Part shown: positions 1 to 12,500 of the stretch, piece after piece
Numbering within the stretch: position 1 is the stretch's first letter
Layout of the letters: each line of letters opens with the position of its first letter
DNA from: Setophaga petechia
Taxonomy: Eukaryota; Chordata; Aves; Passeriformes; Parulidae
Length of the DNA stretch: 64,000 nucleotides
Reading direction: 5' to 3'
Assembly (NCBI GenBank): GCA_024362935.1
Contig: JANCRA010000033.1
Coordinates: forward strand, 4,483,001-4,547,000
Program-made: the position numbers and the translations under genes
The notes under the pieces: model-generated
Databases searched by the model: none
What the model saw: the letters and a program-made list of their open reading frames with translations, nothing else
What the model was told of the DNA's origin: nothing

Positions 1-421
1 TTGCAGGGGCAGGGACACAGTGAGAAGAGCCTCTGCCTCACAGCCTAGTGCTAGAATTAGGACTTGAAATGAAAGCTTAAAAGGTCGTGGTTTCCTAGCA
101 GTTAGAATAATCTGTCCCCAATAAGAAGCAGCCCATCAGCAGCCAGAATAACCCAGGGCAATGTGAAATTAAAAGCAGTTTTCATTAAGGCTGCCAAGGG
201 AAAGTGTTTGTATCTGTGGGAGGCAAGTCTGGTCACTAAATAATATGGGATGATAACAATGAAAGAGATAAATGAATAAGGGCACATGGAGTGAATTATG
301 CTGACAAATACCAGAGTTAAGCTCTGAAAGTTGAAGGTTGTGGACAGTGTCTGCCTCTGGGACTTGGAGTGTTCAGCCAGGGCAGAGCCTCTCTCAGAGG
401 CCCATTAGAAAGATTTATTGA

Positions 422-720
422 GTCACAGAGTCCTAGAACAGTTTAGGTTGGAAAAGCCCTCCAAGATCATCATCCAAGCCTTACCCCAGCACTGCCAAGC
501 CCACCACTAAAGCACGTGCACGAGTACCACATTTTTAAATCCTTCCAGGGGTGATGACTCCACCACTGCCCTGGGCAGCCCTTGCCAGGGCTTGACAACC
601 CTTTCTGTGAGGAAGTTTTTCCTAAAACTCAATCTAAACCTCCCCTGGCACAACTTGAGGCCGTTTCCTCTCGTCCTATCACTCGTTACCTGGGAGAAGA
701 GACTGACCCCCAGGCAAACT
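422..720 (-). mobile_element. CR1 LINE fragment, 3' end (minus orientation)
   Basis: The plus strand reads like the complement of the CR1 3' UTR: TCACAGAGTCCTAGAACAG, GGTTGGAAAAGCCCTCCAAG, GGGCAGCCC, TGAGGAAGTTTTTCCTAAAA, CCTCTCGTCCTATCACT. Divergent and truncated, with no coding capacity. Confidence 0.8.
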
Positions 721-735
721 GAATTTATCACAAGA

Positions 736-2304
736 TATTTGAGGGAGGTTAAATTTGTACTCCTCTGTTGCCCAGGAGCTGTGAGCTGAACATGGTTGAT
801 GTTATTTGCTGTAAGAAGATGATGCTCAGACACACTGCAAAAATCAGCCAGAATGAGCGGAGAGAAAAGCCCCAATTCCACAGCTATAAACTGGGAAAAC
901 AGCAGTGCACATCCAAGATGGCATTTTGCACCTGAGAACACAGCAAACAGCAGTGCATTTCTGAAATGCATAGTATGGCACTGCACTGTGCACTTGCCTC
1001 TGACTAATGCCATGTGAAAGTGGCCTGATGCAGTGTGTTATTTGTCCTGATGTATTCTGGAGCTTCTGTGAACAAATGTTAAGGAGGCTGTGAAGCTGTC
1101 ACGCTTTGTAAAGGCTCCTCAAAGGCTGGAGATTTAGTAGCTACAATTCTAAAATGCAATCGTGTTTTTAAAGCTTTTCTTTTCCCTGGGTGGAGCCTGC
1201 ACAGACACCCAGAAGGTTTTTTTTAATTGATGTCCATAACTCTTCCATGGTTAAAGCAGGGCAGCAGAGAGGGCACTGAACTGCAGTTGCACTGTGATTT
1301 ACTGCCAAGGTTTGACAACAGCATTCCATACATATCCACTAGAAAATGCTCTTAATTTTCCCTCAAACACAGCAAGTCTGCCACCCGAGATATCTACAAA
1401 TTCTGAAATTCAGTGATGGAGCGAGGGTGGAGAGAGTCATCACGTTTAACCCGTGACTGCCCCATTTTTCATCCTCACAAGGACATTAAACACAGTAAAA
1501 CGAGTCCTGCTGGAAGCCTGTGTCTCCCTGAAGTGGGCAAACGATAGGTTAAGAGAAAGCAAATGAAAGGTAAGATTAATAGCATTTATCATGGCAGATA
1601 GACTAGCAGTTTGCTAATTAAAGATGTTAGAACATAGAAGCAGCCAAGGATCAGTGGCTTTTAATGAGGATGTTGTAGGGTGATTTAGGTCTAATTTTCT
1701 GCTTAATAAGGCTGGTTTAAAAAGTAATTTTGTTGGGATGTGACTCTCCTAAACCTGTTCATTATCAGTGATGGGACTTCACTTCAACACTCCAGGAAAT
1801 GTTGTGTTTAATTAATATTGTGTCGGCAAGTGGATATGCTGACAGATGAGAAAAAAATTGATGAAGAACTTTCAAGGACATTGACTTCATTACACAGCTT
1901 CATTATAGCCTGAATAACTGGCTAAATATGTCACTGGAAAGATAATGTGCCACTTTTAACTCTTTTCTGTGTGTTGTTCATGTAAGCAAGCAGAGGGTTT
2001 CTTTCAAAATAGCCACTATTGAAAAAAAACCCCATCAAGGGATCAGATCTGCATTTTCTCATTGATTCATTCTCTTTATGGGATTTCTAACTGATGGTGA
2101 AGATGTAAAGCAAAATACTGTGGGTTATTTACATTAATTCATCAACCATTTCGCTTGGGCAGAATGTGATGTTAGTAAGTGACATTCTTCACCATTGGGT
2201 AATTTTCCACAGTGCCCCTGAGACAGGAGTAGAAATTAATTTAGAAGATTTTTATTTCTCTGCACAAAACAGCATCCTAAGGTGAAGTGATGGATTGATC
2301 AGTG

Positions 2305-2353
<49 letters not shown>

Positions 2354-5300
2354 GTATTGGGTACCAGGTGGGATTTCAAATTAATCTTTTCACCCCAACT
2401 CAGAATTGCTGCACAGCAATCCTTATATCCAACAAGGAACACCACTTTAGGCTCTGATTAGTGGGTAGTGTATTTGTATCCTGAACTAGCAGCCAATGCT
2501 TCTGCAGCATCCTTTAACTCTTTGCTGATTTTCTTTGCAGTCTCACCTTTCCCTTGGCTAAGGTTAAGCTATGAGAAAATCACTCTATAAAACAATTTTT
2601 TTATACACTCTATTAATTCAATTAAATTTTGGCACTGTGGTAGTTCACAGTAGTTTGCAGATCACCCTTCATCATTTCACTGAACTTTCAACCAGAAAAA
2701 GAAGCAAAATAATCTGTTTCAGACTAAATTTCAGACACCTGAGTGTGACCTCAGAGACTTTGGTTTGGGTCCTCTGATCTGTTTTATAAGACTTTTTGCA
2801 GCAAGGAAAAAGTGCTTCAAGTCTGATCTCTTAAACAGGAGTTGGGAGAGAAAAAGGAAAGTACTGAGCACAGGGTCTGGAGCAGAGTCTAGCTGGGGCT
2901 TACAGAAAATCATCCTAAAGGTCTGTTACAATTTTCCTATGAAAAACAGGTCCAGCAGCCAACCATTGCCTTTTCCTGGGTTTCAATTGCCTCTTCCTTG
3001 AGAAATAAGTCTGTTAAGGAAGAAAAGGGAAAATAACCAAAGATCAACCTCTGAGGCTGAAAGCAAAAGAAGAAAAAACTGTTTTCAATCTTAATCATTA
3101 GGGCTATTAGCCAAGAGAAGAGGCCCAGGCAGGGGAAGAGAGGAGACGCTGACTGGAGGCGACAGCTGGAGTTTATCGGATGCGTCAGTTCTCTTTAACA
3201 CCTCCATTTGGTGGCTGCTGTCACCTTCAGATGAGGGCTTTTGCAGGATGGGATTGAGGAAAGCATTCTGCCATGTCAGCCATGTCACACACCAGGAGCT
3301 TTGTCCCCATCCCAGGATCTGCATTTCCCTTTCCCATGAGCCCTGTGCTCCGGAGCGTGGCTGTGTCCTTGTGCCAGGGGTGGCACTGGGCCCTCCCCAG
3401 CACCTCAGAGCTCTGCCCACGCGCCAGCACCCTTTAATAATGACTCATTATTTTCTTACACTCAGTAACAGGAAGGCAGCAATCAGCCTAACTGCTCCAT
3501 TGAAGAGGAGCCGACAGCATCCTGTCATCACCACAGAGCTGAACCTGCTCCAGCACCTTCTGCCTGCAGAAACTCAGAGAGACATCCTGGGGTTGGGAAA
3601 GAGGAAAGGAGCAACCAGAGCCACCACCCTCCCCCTGGGATGGCTCTCTTGGCACCTGCATAATGGTCTCCCTAATGGGTAATTGCAGGATTAGAACCTC
3701 GGGTTGTAAATGTCACAGGGGGACATCTGCCAATGGAGCAAAGCACTGCCTGGCACTGCAACATGCTCTGAGACATTCTGCAACTCCCACAGCACATGGG
3801 AGAGAAGGTGCCTGAGGGATGGAACACTGGCTGAGCCTGCTAAATGTGCATTTCATTGGATATGAGGCATCCTGAGTAAAATTCCACTCACATGGGATTT
3901 TTTCCTTGATGTTTCAATGGTTGGACAGCCAGAAATATCACAAGGATTTAATTTAAAATAACATCTTTCCTTACTTTGGTCCATGGAGGGATGTGCTTCA
4001 CCTGTTTATCTGCATTTAATTGTCTTGGTTATGTACTAGAGCCAAAAGTCTGCCTCCTTCCACTTCTGATTGCCTGATGCCTGCTGCAATCAGAAAGAAG
4101 CACAAATTTTCTTGGTAACAAATTATTTGTAGCAGGGCATGTAATTCCCAGACTGGCACAGCTAAGAAGTAAATGCAGAAGTTTTTCAGAGCCTGTTAAG
4201 CTCAACATGGGCTGAGATCCACTGGAAACCTTAGCCATGTGGGCATGGAGGACACTGAAGCTGTTTAAAATTGGGATGAATAAGTGTGATGTGGGGAAGA
4301 CTCAAACTTTTGCTTGGGACATACAAATGTCTGGATGCTCCACAGTGGGCACCACGTTCCAGTTTGAATGCAAGATTCACATGTCAGGGACTCTTGGCTT
4401 TTGTCTGATAGGCAGGAAACAAAGGATTTTATTCTGTTTGGCTTTTCTTGTTCCTGAGCTGGGTGTTTAATTGTTCCCTGGCCAAGGGAATAATTAATTC
4501 CTATGCAGGGCAATTAAAATACATTGGATGGGAGCAGTTTTGCATCACTGACAATGAGGTGACACAGAATGCAGCCCTGGACAGGAAACAGACACATTCC
4601 CATGTGCCTTCTGATCTTGCTGCAAACAGAGCTGGATCCCCAGGGTGTGGGGCAGGTTCAGACTGAGCTCAGGCAGCTGGAGGAGCAGGCAGCCACATTT
4701 TTGGGGATGAGCTGCTTGGTTAATCCCTTCTCCTGCCCTGGGTTTGGCAGGAGGGAGCCTGGTTAAGTTACTGAAATTGAGATCTCAGCTGTGGGGCAGA
4801 GATTGAGAAGCCCAAATGCTGTGCTGGGCACTCACTGTTCTGCTGACAGTGTCTGGGTCATCTCCAACACCCTGGTGTCACAGTGCCATCACACAGGGAG
4901 CAGCTGACACACCCAGGGACACTAAGCTCAGGGTATGGCATCACCTCCTGAGTGGCTGGATTCTGTAGGTAGGAAAATGTGGAAGCAAAGCGTGGTAGGA
5001 ACCCAGGTGTGTCAGCAGCACATGCACTGGTTCTCCAGAGGAGCCTTTTGCTCACTCTGTGGTTCCTGGATTATCTCAGCTGAGCATTCACCTTCAGGGC
5101 TGGAGCAGAGAGTTTTATACACACGCTGTATAAATATTCAGATGAAATTCTGAAACCAAAGTGCCGTTAGAAATCTGGCTCTTTGTGGTCTGTTGTATAA
5201 TCCATTACAACGCACCATTATGTAATTGTCAGTTATCCAAGAGTTTAGTATTTTGCAACATGCCAAAATCAAAAGTGTGTTCTTATTAACATCCCAAATG

Positions 5301-8299
5301 TACTTAAGTGTTTGGTAAATACTGGAAGATACATTTCTTGCCCTAGAGAACATACAGTCTGAAAAATTAATATTGATTCTAGACAAATCAATGTTTGCTT
5401 ACCAAAATCACGTGCTGAATACTTTATAAGCACCCACCCAGCTGCAGGGATGTTGCAAGCTCTGTCTCCTTCTGATGCCATAAATACAGCCTGAGTCTGT
5501 ATTCAAGGCTTCACCTCAGCATGCAGCTTTAAAATTGTGGCAATAATGTTATTCAACAACATCTCCTGTCAGTAAGAGTGAAGGTAAAAACATTCAGACT
5601 TTTTTCTGCAGATCCCCAATGGGTTTCTTTTAGGCAAGGCCCATGTACATTAATACAAATCATATTTTATGTTACTCACAGGACATAGAGATAATCAGAA
5701 AGCTATCTTCATAAACAGAGGGTTATTCATAATCCCTCACATGGCATTTCAATTATCAGTCTGATGATGATGTGACATTATGGATGAGGTTGTGATTAAA
5801 TTTTCTTGTGTAATGACCCTAAGTAAATCTTTGCAATTTTCATTTTGCAGAGATTTAATATAGATTGGTGGCCTGTTGTTTGGCCCCTGTTTAATCCAAA
5901 ATCGCTCATTAAATTGGGACCAGTAAACATCTGATGATTGCATTTCATGGACTCAGCTATGAATTTAACATATTAAATCTACATTCCAGATGGATATAAG
6001 CATCTGTTCTCATTATGGTTATTGGTGTTAATCTGAAACCCTGACCTGTTTCCCCTAACATTACTCATATTAAATTCCATCCCAAATTCTAACATATATT
6101 GGCATGAAGGCAGGAGATAACTAAAATACCTTCACGTGCACATAATCCAGTGAAAGATGAACAACAGAAATTAGGGGACACATGACACAAACTTCTTGTT
6201 CTCAGAAGGTGCCTTTCACTGCTGCAGGATGTAAAACAACTGCTTTTGTTTTCCAGCATTGAAAAGAAAAAAACCCTGAAAAAAACCCCAGTAGTCAATT
6301 CTATTTGACCATGTACTTGCTAATCACTGGGCTTGAGCTGTATCCTTTACAGAGCAGCACAGCCCTAATTTGCAAATCTGATTTGTCACTAAATCTCATC
6401 AGAGTTTGACCCAGCATCTTGCAGGCACTTGCCTGGCAGTAGCCAGGCTCCTCTGCTCCAGGAACACTCAGCTCAAAGTCAAATTAATCGGTGACTTCCA
6501 AAGACCATTAGGAAGAAGATATGTGTTCCAGGGCTGCTGAGAGCTTCTCCACACTGCATGATTCATGTTTATTGCAGCTGGGGCATTTATTTATTAGATT
6601 GCTCAGTGTAATGGGAAATTTAAAATGACACACATTGTATTACAGGGAGGCTTAGCAAAATATTATCTCCCTGTTATTGTAAATCAAACAATTCTCAATG
6701 TCAGCACAGATCACCTTTGCTCAGCAGAAGTTTCTCCAGAGGGTTTGTATAGTTCCTTGGATTTTTTTTTCTTTAATTTCAGGAAACATGAAATTAAATT
6801 CCCAAGCTGATGTGTGAGACAGGCTGCACAATTCAATGCTGGATCAGGATCCTGGCTGTAATCCTGGGTTTACCTGGGACTTCACACCCTTTGCCTAAAG
6901 GATCAGACAATTCAGCCTCATGGTATAAAGATTAGTCATAAGGGTGGATGTAGTTTTTGCCTTGAAAATGAGAAAAACAGTCAATATTTTAAAAGAGGAA
7001 AAAGTAGATTTGTTGTGCCAATCTTGTACCAAAAGGCACAAACCTCTCCCAACACCTCATTATCCTGTTCCCTGGGGTTTTCCTGGTCTGTTAGGGCAGG
7101 AGGAATCCATCCTGTGGGGTGGTGGGAGAGGGAAAAACAGCCAAGAAAATTGCAAGTACCAGGAAAGTCTGTCTGAATTCTAGCAGGGCTGGGCTGGAGC
7201 CAAAACTGATTTAACACTCACTGGGGTTTGCCCTCCTGCAGCACCACACAGACCACAAGTGGTTATAGCAGAAAAAAGCATTATTGGGGGGCTTTGGGGG
7301 ATTTTAAGTGTTAGATATTCACCTGACATATAGGAACACCATCCCTGAAGTTCAAAGTGTTGGAAAAAAGTCCCAAAGCTGTGGTTATTGGTTGAGAAGT
7401 GAGACACAGCATTTCCTGATGGCTGCACTGGGCAGTCACTCATCTGTAAAATTTCCCTGTGATTTTACCAGGTTGAAAAGTGCAGAAACACAAATGCTTC
7501 ATTTCCAATATGGACTGAGGTTTGTACATAAGGGAAAAGGGGATTTAAGTACATACTATGTGTTAGAGTGTGCATCATATCCCCACAAAAATCTGGTATG
7601 GCCTCATGTACCCATTTTGTAACAGGAAAAAATCTGATCTCTGAAATACTGGCTCAAACACCACAGAACAGAACAGGGTGAGGGGGGAAAGAACTGCAGT
7701 GTCCAGTGGGTGAAAATACCCACCAAGGTGTGCATTCACTATCACCAGTGCTTGTAACAGAAGGACAAAAAAACCCCATCCCTGTCATTAGCAATTAAGG
7801 CTGCATCACTCAGGGCAGAGCGCTGTGTGTGCAATGAGGCTAATTAGCATCAGAGTGCTGTCTGACTCCGGGAGTTTGGTGCAGCCAGCACAGCAGAGGG
7901 GCTCACCTGCGAGGCTGGATGCATTTCAGTCCCAGCAGTTCCACCTGGGCTCCCTGCCCTGATGATGGGCTCAGAGGTGGCTGAAATGTTGGTGCCACTC
8001 ACCAGCAGCTGCTGGTGTTGGGATGGCAGAAGTACCCAAGTGCAGAGTGAGGAGATGCTGCCTCAAACAATCAACACAAAGCCATTTTTGCTCCATAAAA
8101 TGTGCTTTTTATAGCCAGGTGTTGTTGCACCAGGTTTTTGCCAGGTTGGTCTCAATCAGCAGTGGAAGTTTAGGTCTGTGGGCACCACCAGGAGCCACCA
8201 GCCCAGCAGCTTGTGGAGTGGGAAGAGGCCAAGGAAAGGGTCCTGGAGGAGCTTCTCTGGAAGAGAGGATTTCAGCAAGTGCTGCTTGTTTGAGTCATT
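736..8299. other. Intergenic, no gene seen
   Basis: No reading frame here has codon structure, splice sites or homology that I recognise. Several AT-rich, CpG-poor sub-blocks with many TAAT/ATTA motifs (about 1540-2180, 5130-6010, 7785-7870) look like conserved non-coding DNA. Confidence 0.6.
2307..2355. repeat. (TA)n microsatellite
   Basis: About 20 uninterrupted TA units followed by TGTATATGTAT. Confidence 0.95.
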
Positions 8300-8402
8300 C
8301 TAGTGGAAGGCATTCCTGCCCATGGCAGGGGTTTGGAACCATCTGAACTCTGAGGTTCACTTCCAACTTAAGCTATTCCATAATTTTATGTTGTGATTCT
8401 GT
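8300..8402 (+). mobile_element. CR1 LINE fragment, 3' tail (plus orientation)
   Basis: It contains TGGAAGGCATTCCTGCCCAT, GGCAGGGGTTTGGAAC, then TTCCAACTTAAGCTATTCC and TTGTGATTCTG, the usual CR1 3' terminus. Confidence 0.75.
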
Positions 8403-9361
8403 TTGCTGGTACTTCCCCACTGGCTACAGCCCACAGGAGCAGACACACAGAGTGGCAGATAACCAGCAAGAGATTTCCACAGCCCAACTGTGGAACAAGT
8501 GGACCCAGAGAAAGCCAGAATTAAAAATACCCTCCCTAAGAACCAATTCACACCATTTTAAGCAGATCAAGAAATTATCTGTGCCAGCAAAGGCACTCCC
8601 TAAATTCCCCCAGCCTCCAAAAGGAGGATTTTTAAGAGGGGATAATGCTGAATGCTGATTTCAGGAAACTGCCATGCTGCTCCCAGCACAACAGACCAAA
8701 GATTTTAATTGCTTGTTAACTACCATTGTGGCACACGAGTTAGCAGAGCTGAAGCAGTCTGACATAAATCACATGTCCCAGCCCAATAAATCTCCTCTCC
8801 AAGTGACAGCTTTGCAGACAGCAGCGAGCGAGAGCGGCCGGTGCCCAGACCTGAACGTACAACTGCCGCCTGCAACCGGTGACAGATCTGTTGAGACCAA
8901 AACACTTGGCACTCTGCTAATGTCTGTCATTATGGTGATTGATACAGCCCCTCTATCACACTCTGCAGTTGTCTACATTTCCAAAGCTTTATTAAATTAC
9001 GGCGGCTCCCAACTGTTATCCGGCATCAGTGCGAGGAAATGACCAAGAGCAGTCAGGGACAAGTTGAGGCTTTTCAGCTCTGAAGAGCTGGGGAGGTGGA
9101 GGGGGTGAAAGCAGAGGGTTTGCTGACTTTTCTCTAAAGGCTAAAAAACTGAGGATGGTGTTGCCATGTTTCTCTTCACAGAGAAAGGCAAGGCACAATT
9201 CTTCCCAAGGATTTCTGAGATTCCCATTCTCTGAACCTCAGAGAAAGGGAAAACACAATTCTTATCACTTGCTGTGCCTGTGCTGTGCCAGAGTAGAATG
9301 CAATATGGAGATTGTTTGTCCAAAGCGAGGACGTTTTGTTTCCTTGGCCTGTCAGGGCCAG

Positions 9362-9379
9362 GTGTGTGTGTGTGTGTGT
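9362..9379. repeat. (GT)9 microsatellite
   Basis: Nine GT units in a row. Confidence 0.9.
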
Positions 9380-9429
9380 CAGGACTGTGGATGACCATGA
9401 GATTCAGTGCAGTGTGAGCAGGTGTGTGC

Positions 9430-9572
9430 AGAGTGAGTGCTTGGCAGATTCAGTTTAGATGAAATGTATATAGCATAGTATAATAAAGTAATTAATTAGC
9501 CTTCTGATATCCATGGAGTCAGATGCATCATTCTGTCTCCCTCACCAATGTCAGAGTCACCTTTGATTTACA
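9430..9572 (+). mobile_element. Probable LTR remnant (3' part, plus orientation)
   Basis: The stretch AGTATAATAAAGTAATTAAT followed by TAGCCTTCTGATATCC looks like the poly(A)-signal/R-U5 part of a songbird LTR. It appears to end at ...GATTTACA (9572). The 5' part is not recognisable. Called from memory of LTR style, so weak. Confidence 0.35.
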
Positions 9573-12500
9573 GTAAGGACAGGGTTACCTTTGTGTGAGG
9601 GGACGGGAGCTGACTGTGTCCCCACGCTGAGCAGCGGCAGGGCTGCTGCTGATAAAACAGGTTATTCTACCACTTAAAGCTTGGCAGGACCAAGGGACTT
9701 GCTGCTGCCTTCAACGTGCAATAATTATCAAGGTTGAAGGATTTATTTGGTGAGCCCTGGTGCTCTCGGGGCCGGGGTTATCTTAATGACTCTGCTGCAA
9801 GTGTTCCCCTTGACCTACCTTCAGTGCAGCCCCAGGAACAGGTGCCATTAGAATATATTCCACCCCACTGAAAGTCCTGTCTTCCTGGAGACTTTAGGGG
9901 GAAGAATATACAGATATATTGTTTCTATAAATCCCCTGATATTATCTTTTATCGGTAGTAATAAATGTCCATATTAATTAACTTAATGGTTTTAACTGCA
10001 GTAATGACTTTGTATTAAACTAGTGAGCTTTCATGTTCCACATAAAAGCTGCAATATTAAAACTCATCTACAGTATTTTTTTTCAACTTCTATTGTGCTG
10101 AAACAAAGCAAACCCATTGCTGGAATATTCCAGCCACCAAGGCCAGTAGATGATTCAACCTTGGTGTAAATCATATCAATTTTTAAATGAATACATATTC
10201 AAATTTGGAATATTTTTGAGCAAGCCACAGATACAATACAAAAACAAGGCAATCACTTTTCCCTTTTTTTTCCTGTATTTTGCTAGTAAACAAGTGAATC
10301 TGGTACTCAGTCTTTCATCTGTTGCTGTGAACATTCTGTGTGTTCCCATAAATATTTGAGAAAAATTCACTGGGTTTTGCAATCATTTTGAAATATGTGT
10401 CAATGCCAGAGCCAAAGCCAGAGGAGGTGTTGGCTACCAGTAAGGGAGCAGGAAATAGTGTGTGTGGTGAGAGCAGCAAGAGTATATCAAAGAAATATCT
10501 TCAAAATCTCCTTTGCATTCTGCAGAATGAAATTTCTTTACATTCTATGTGAACTCATGCAACTGGAAAGGTGGAAAATGGTGATTATCTGTAGCCAGGG
10601 CAGTAGTGCAGGGAAAAAAGCTTATCTCCATAAATTGACATCTGTGAACAGTTTTTCCTGGTTCTACCAGGGCTGTGTCTGAGCCAATTTAGTCACTGGT
10701 TTTCTGTAGATTTAAACCAGCACGACTGTCTTCACCATCTGTGTGAACTGGCCCCATTTTACAAGTGACTGCTGGCAGTGCTTTTCCCAGCTCTGAAATG
10801 CTTGGGCAGATGTGTTTGTTCACGGCTCCTGAGCCCTCCTGAGAAAGCCCAAGACCCCTCCTGACATCCCAACACAATTCCTTTCAAGCCATCCTTTACC
10901 TGCAGCTGAAATTGCTGATAAAACTTCTCAATTAGAGCATCTGAACACACAGAAAGTGCTTTTCAAAGGTAGTTTTTCTCTTGCATTGCATTTGGGAGAT
11001 AAAGAGGGGGTGCACCAGAGGGAGAGGTCCACAAGTGGAACCCAACATCCATCCACAAGGACTTCCTTCATGTCTGAGTTGTGCTGGAGGACAACTGAGG
11101 CTGTGTAAAACAGGATTGGATTTGCACTGTAACTGCAGTGGATCTTTGAAGATTAAAAATTTCTCCCTGAACTCTTCATGCTTTCTAATAAAAGCACATT
11201 GCTGTCACAAGCTGGTTAAAACAGAAGTGGAAGCCAAGCCCTCAGCCAGGGCACAGTGAAAGCTTTCCAGTCTGGTCCATAATCCCAAATTCTAAAAAGT
11301 GCAAATAACTTCTAAATTCTCCAATAAAAAATTGCTGGATTGTACTGGCCCTTACAAGCAACAAAGTGAATTAAGAAGCAGCTCCCAGTCCTTTGCATGG
11401 CCACCAAAAAACCAGACCCCATTCCTGCTGCTCTCAGCCCTGATCCAAGCTGCTCTCCATGCCATGGACTTGCTCATGGAATTTAGGCTCAGCAAGTCCT
11501 CATCATTATGTGTGGGGAGAGCACTTGCCAATGAGCTCATGGTGCAGCAAGGAATGAGGATTTCCTGGCTGGTTATGATGAGTTTGAGCTTTCTGAGCAG
11601 CTTCAAGCAACCCCCAGAGCATCTTGCTGAGAAAAGGATCAGACAACATTCAGGCTCCTGACAACTTCTTTAGGTCTTGGTACATTTCGGTCCCAGGAGC
11701 TGCAGCTGTGGTTGCAGCCTTTGCAAATCCAAGCCCTGGTGTGGCTCTGCAGCCTGGGGCAGTGGAGCTGTGCTGGGGGATGTGCCAGAGCCCTGCCTGA
11801 TGGCTCCCTCTGGGAGTGCTGGTTATCCTGCAAGCTTTATGTAAATATTTTTAAGTGGCACATCTGTCTGAATTACCACCGTGCCCTCCTGGATTGCTAA
11901 TTGTAGGTTTTAATTCAGCTCTGACGACCAGTTTACATAAATTAGGGAGCTGGCAGTAAGCAAGCTTTGAGATGGGATATGGGTTTAGTGAGGACTGATT
12001 TTTTTCTCTTACTGAAATGCTTCTCCTCACTATCAAGTGCCTCTTACCTTAGCTTGAATCATTCTAGAGCAAAAAGAGAGTCTTTTTCAGAGTCTAATTC
12101 AGCTCTGCTTGTGGAAGGGGCTCAGAACTGTTTTGTCTTCACCCTGGTGCCAGTGTGCCCAGCTCACACCACTGATCTAATTGACCTTAATTGGCGATGG
12201 AAAAAGAAAAGGATTTGGCATTTAATTTCAGTGCCACACCCCTCTGGCAGGAGTCAGAGCCAGCACACTTGGCACGGCTGTGCTGGCTCTCCAAGGGAGG
12301 CTCTGGCTGACACCAGCAGGGTTTGAGTGACCCCAGGGACCCATCCAGGATGTGCCAACCAACAGGTTGTTGTTGTGTGATCAATTAAAGTCATCCAGCC
12401 CTTCCTCAGCAGCACAGGCTCCAGGGCTGGAGTGCCCAAGCCAGCTCTGGCAGGGGAATAAGGCCCAACAAAGGGGTTCAATACCAGCCCCATCCCCTCT

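Noticed and set aside
8674..9042. 122-codon plus-strand frame
   Set aside because: It covers a block that looks like conserved non-coding DNA; the peptide has no recognisable features.
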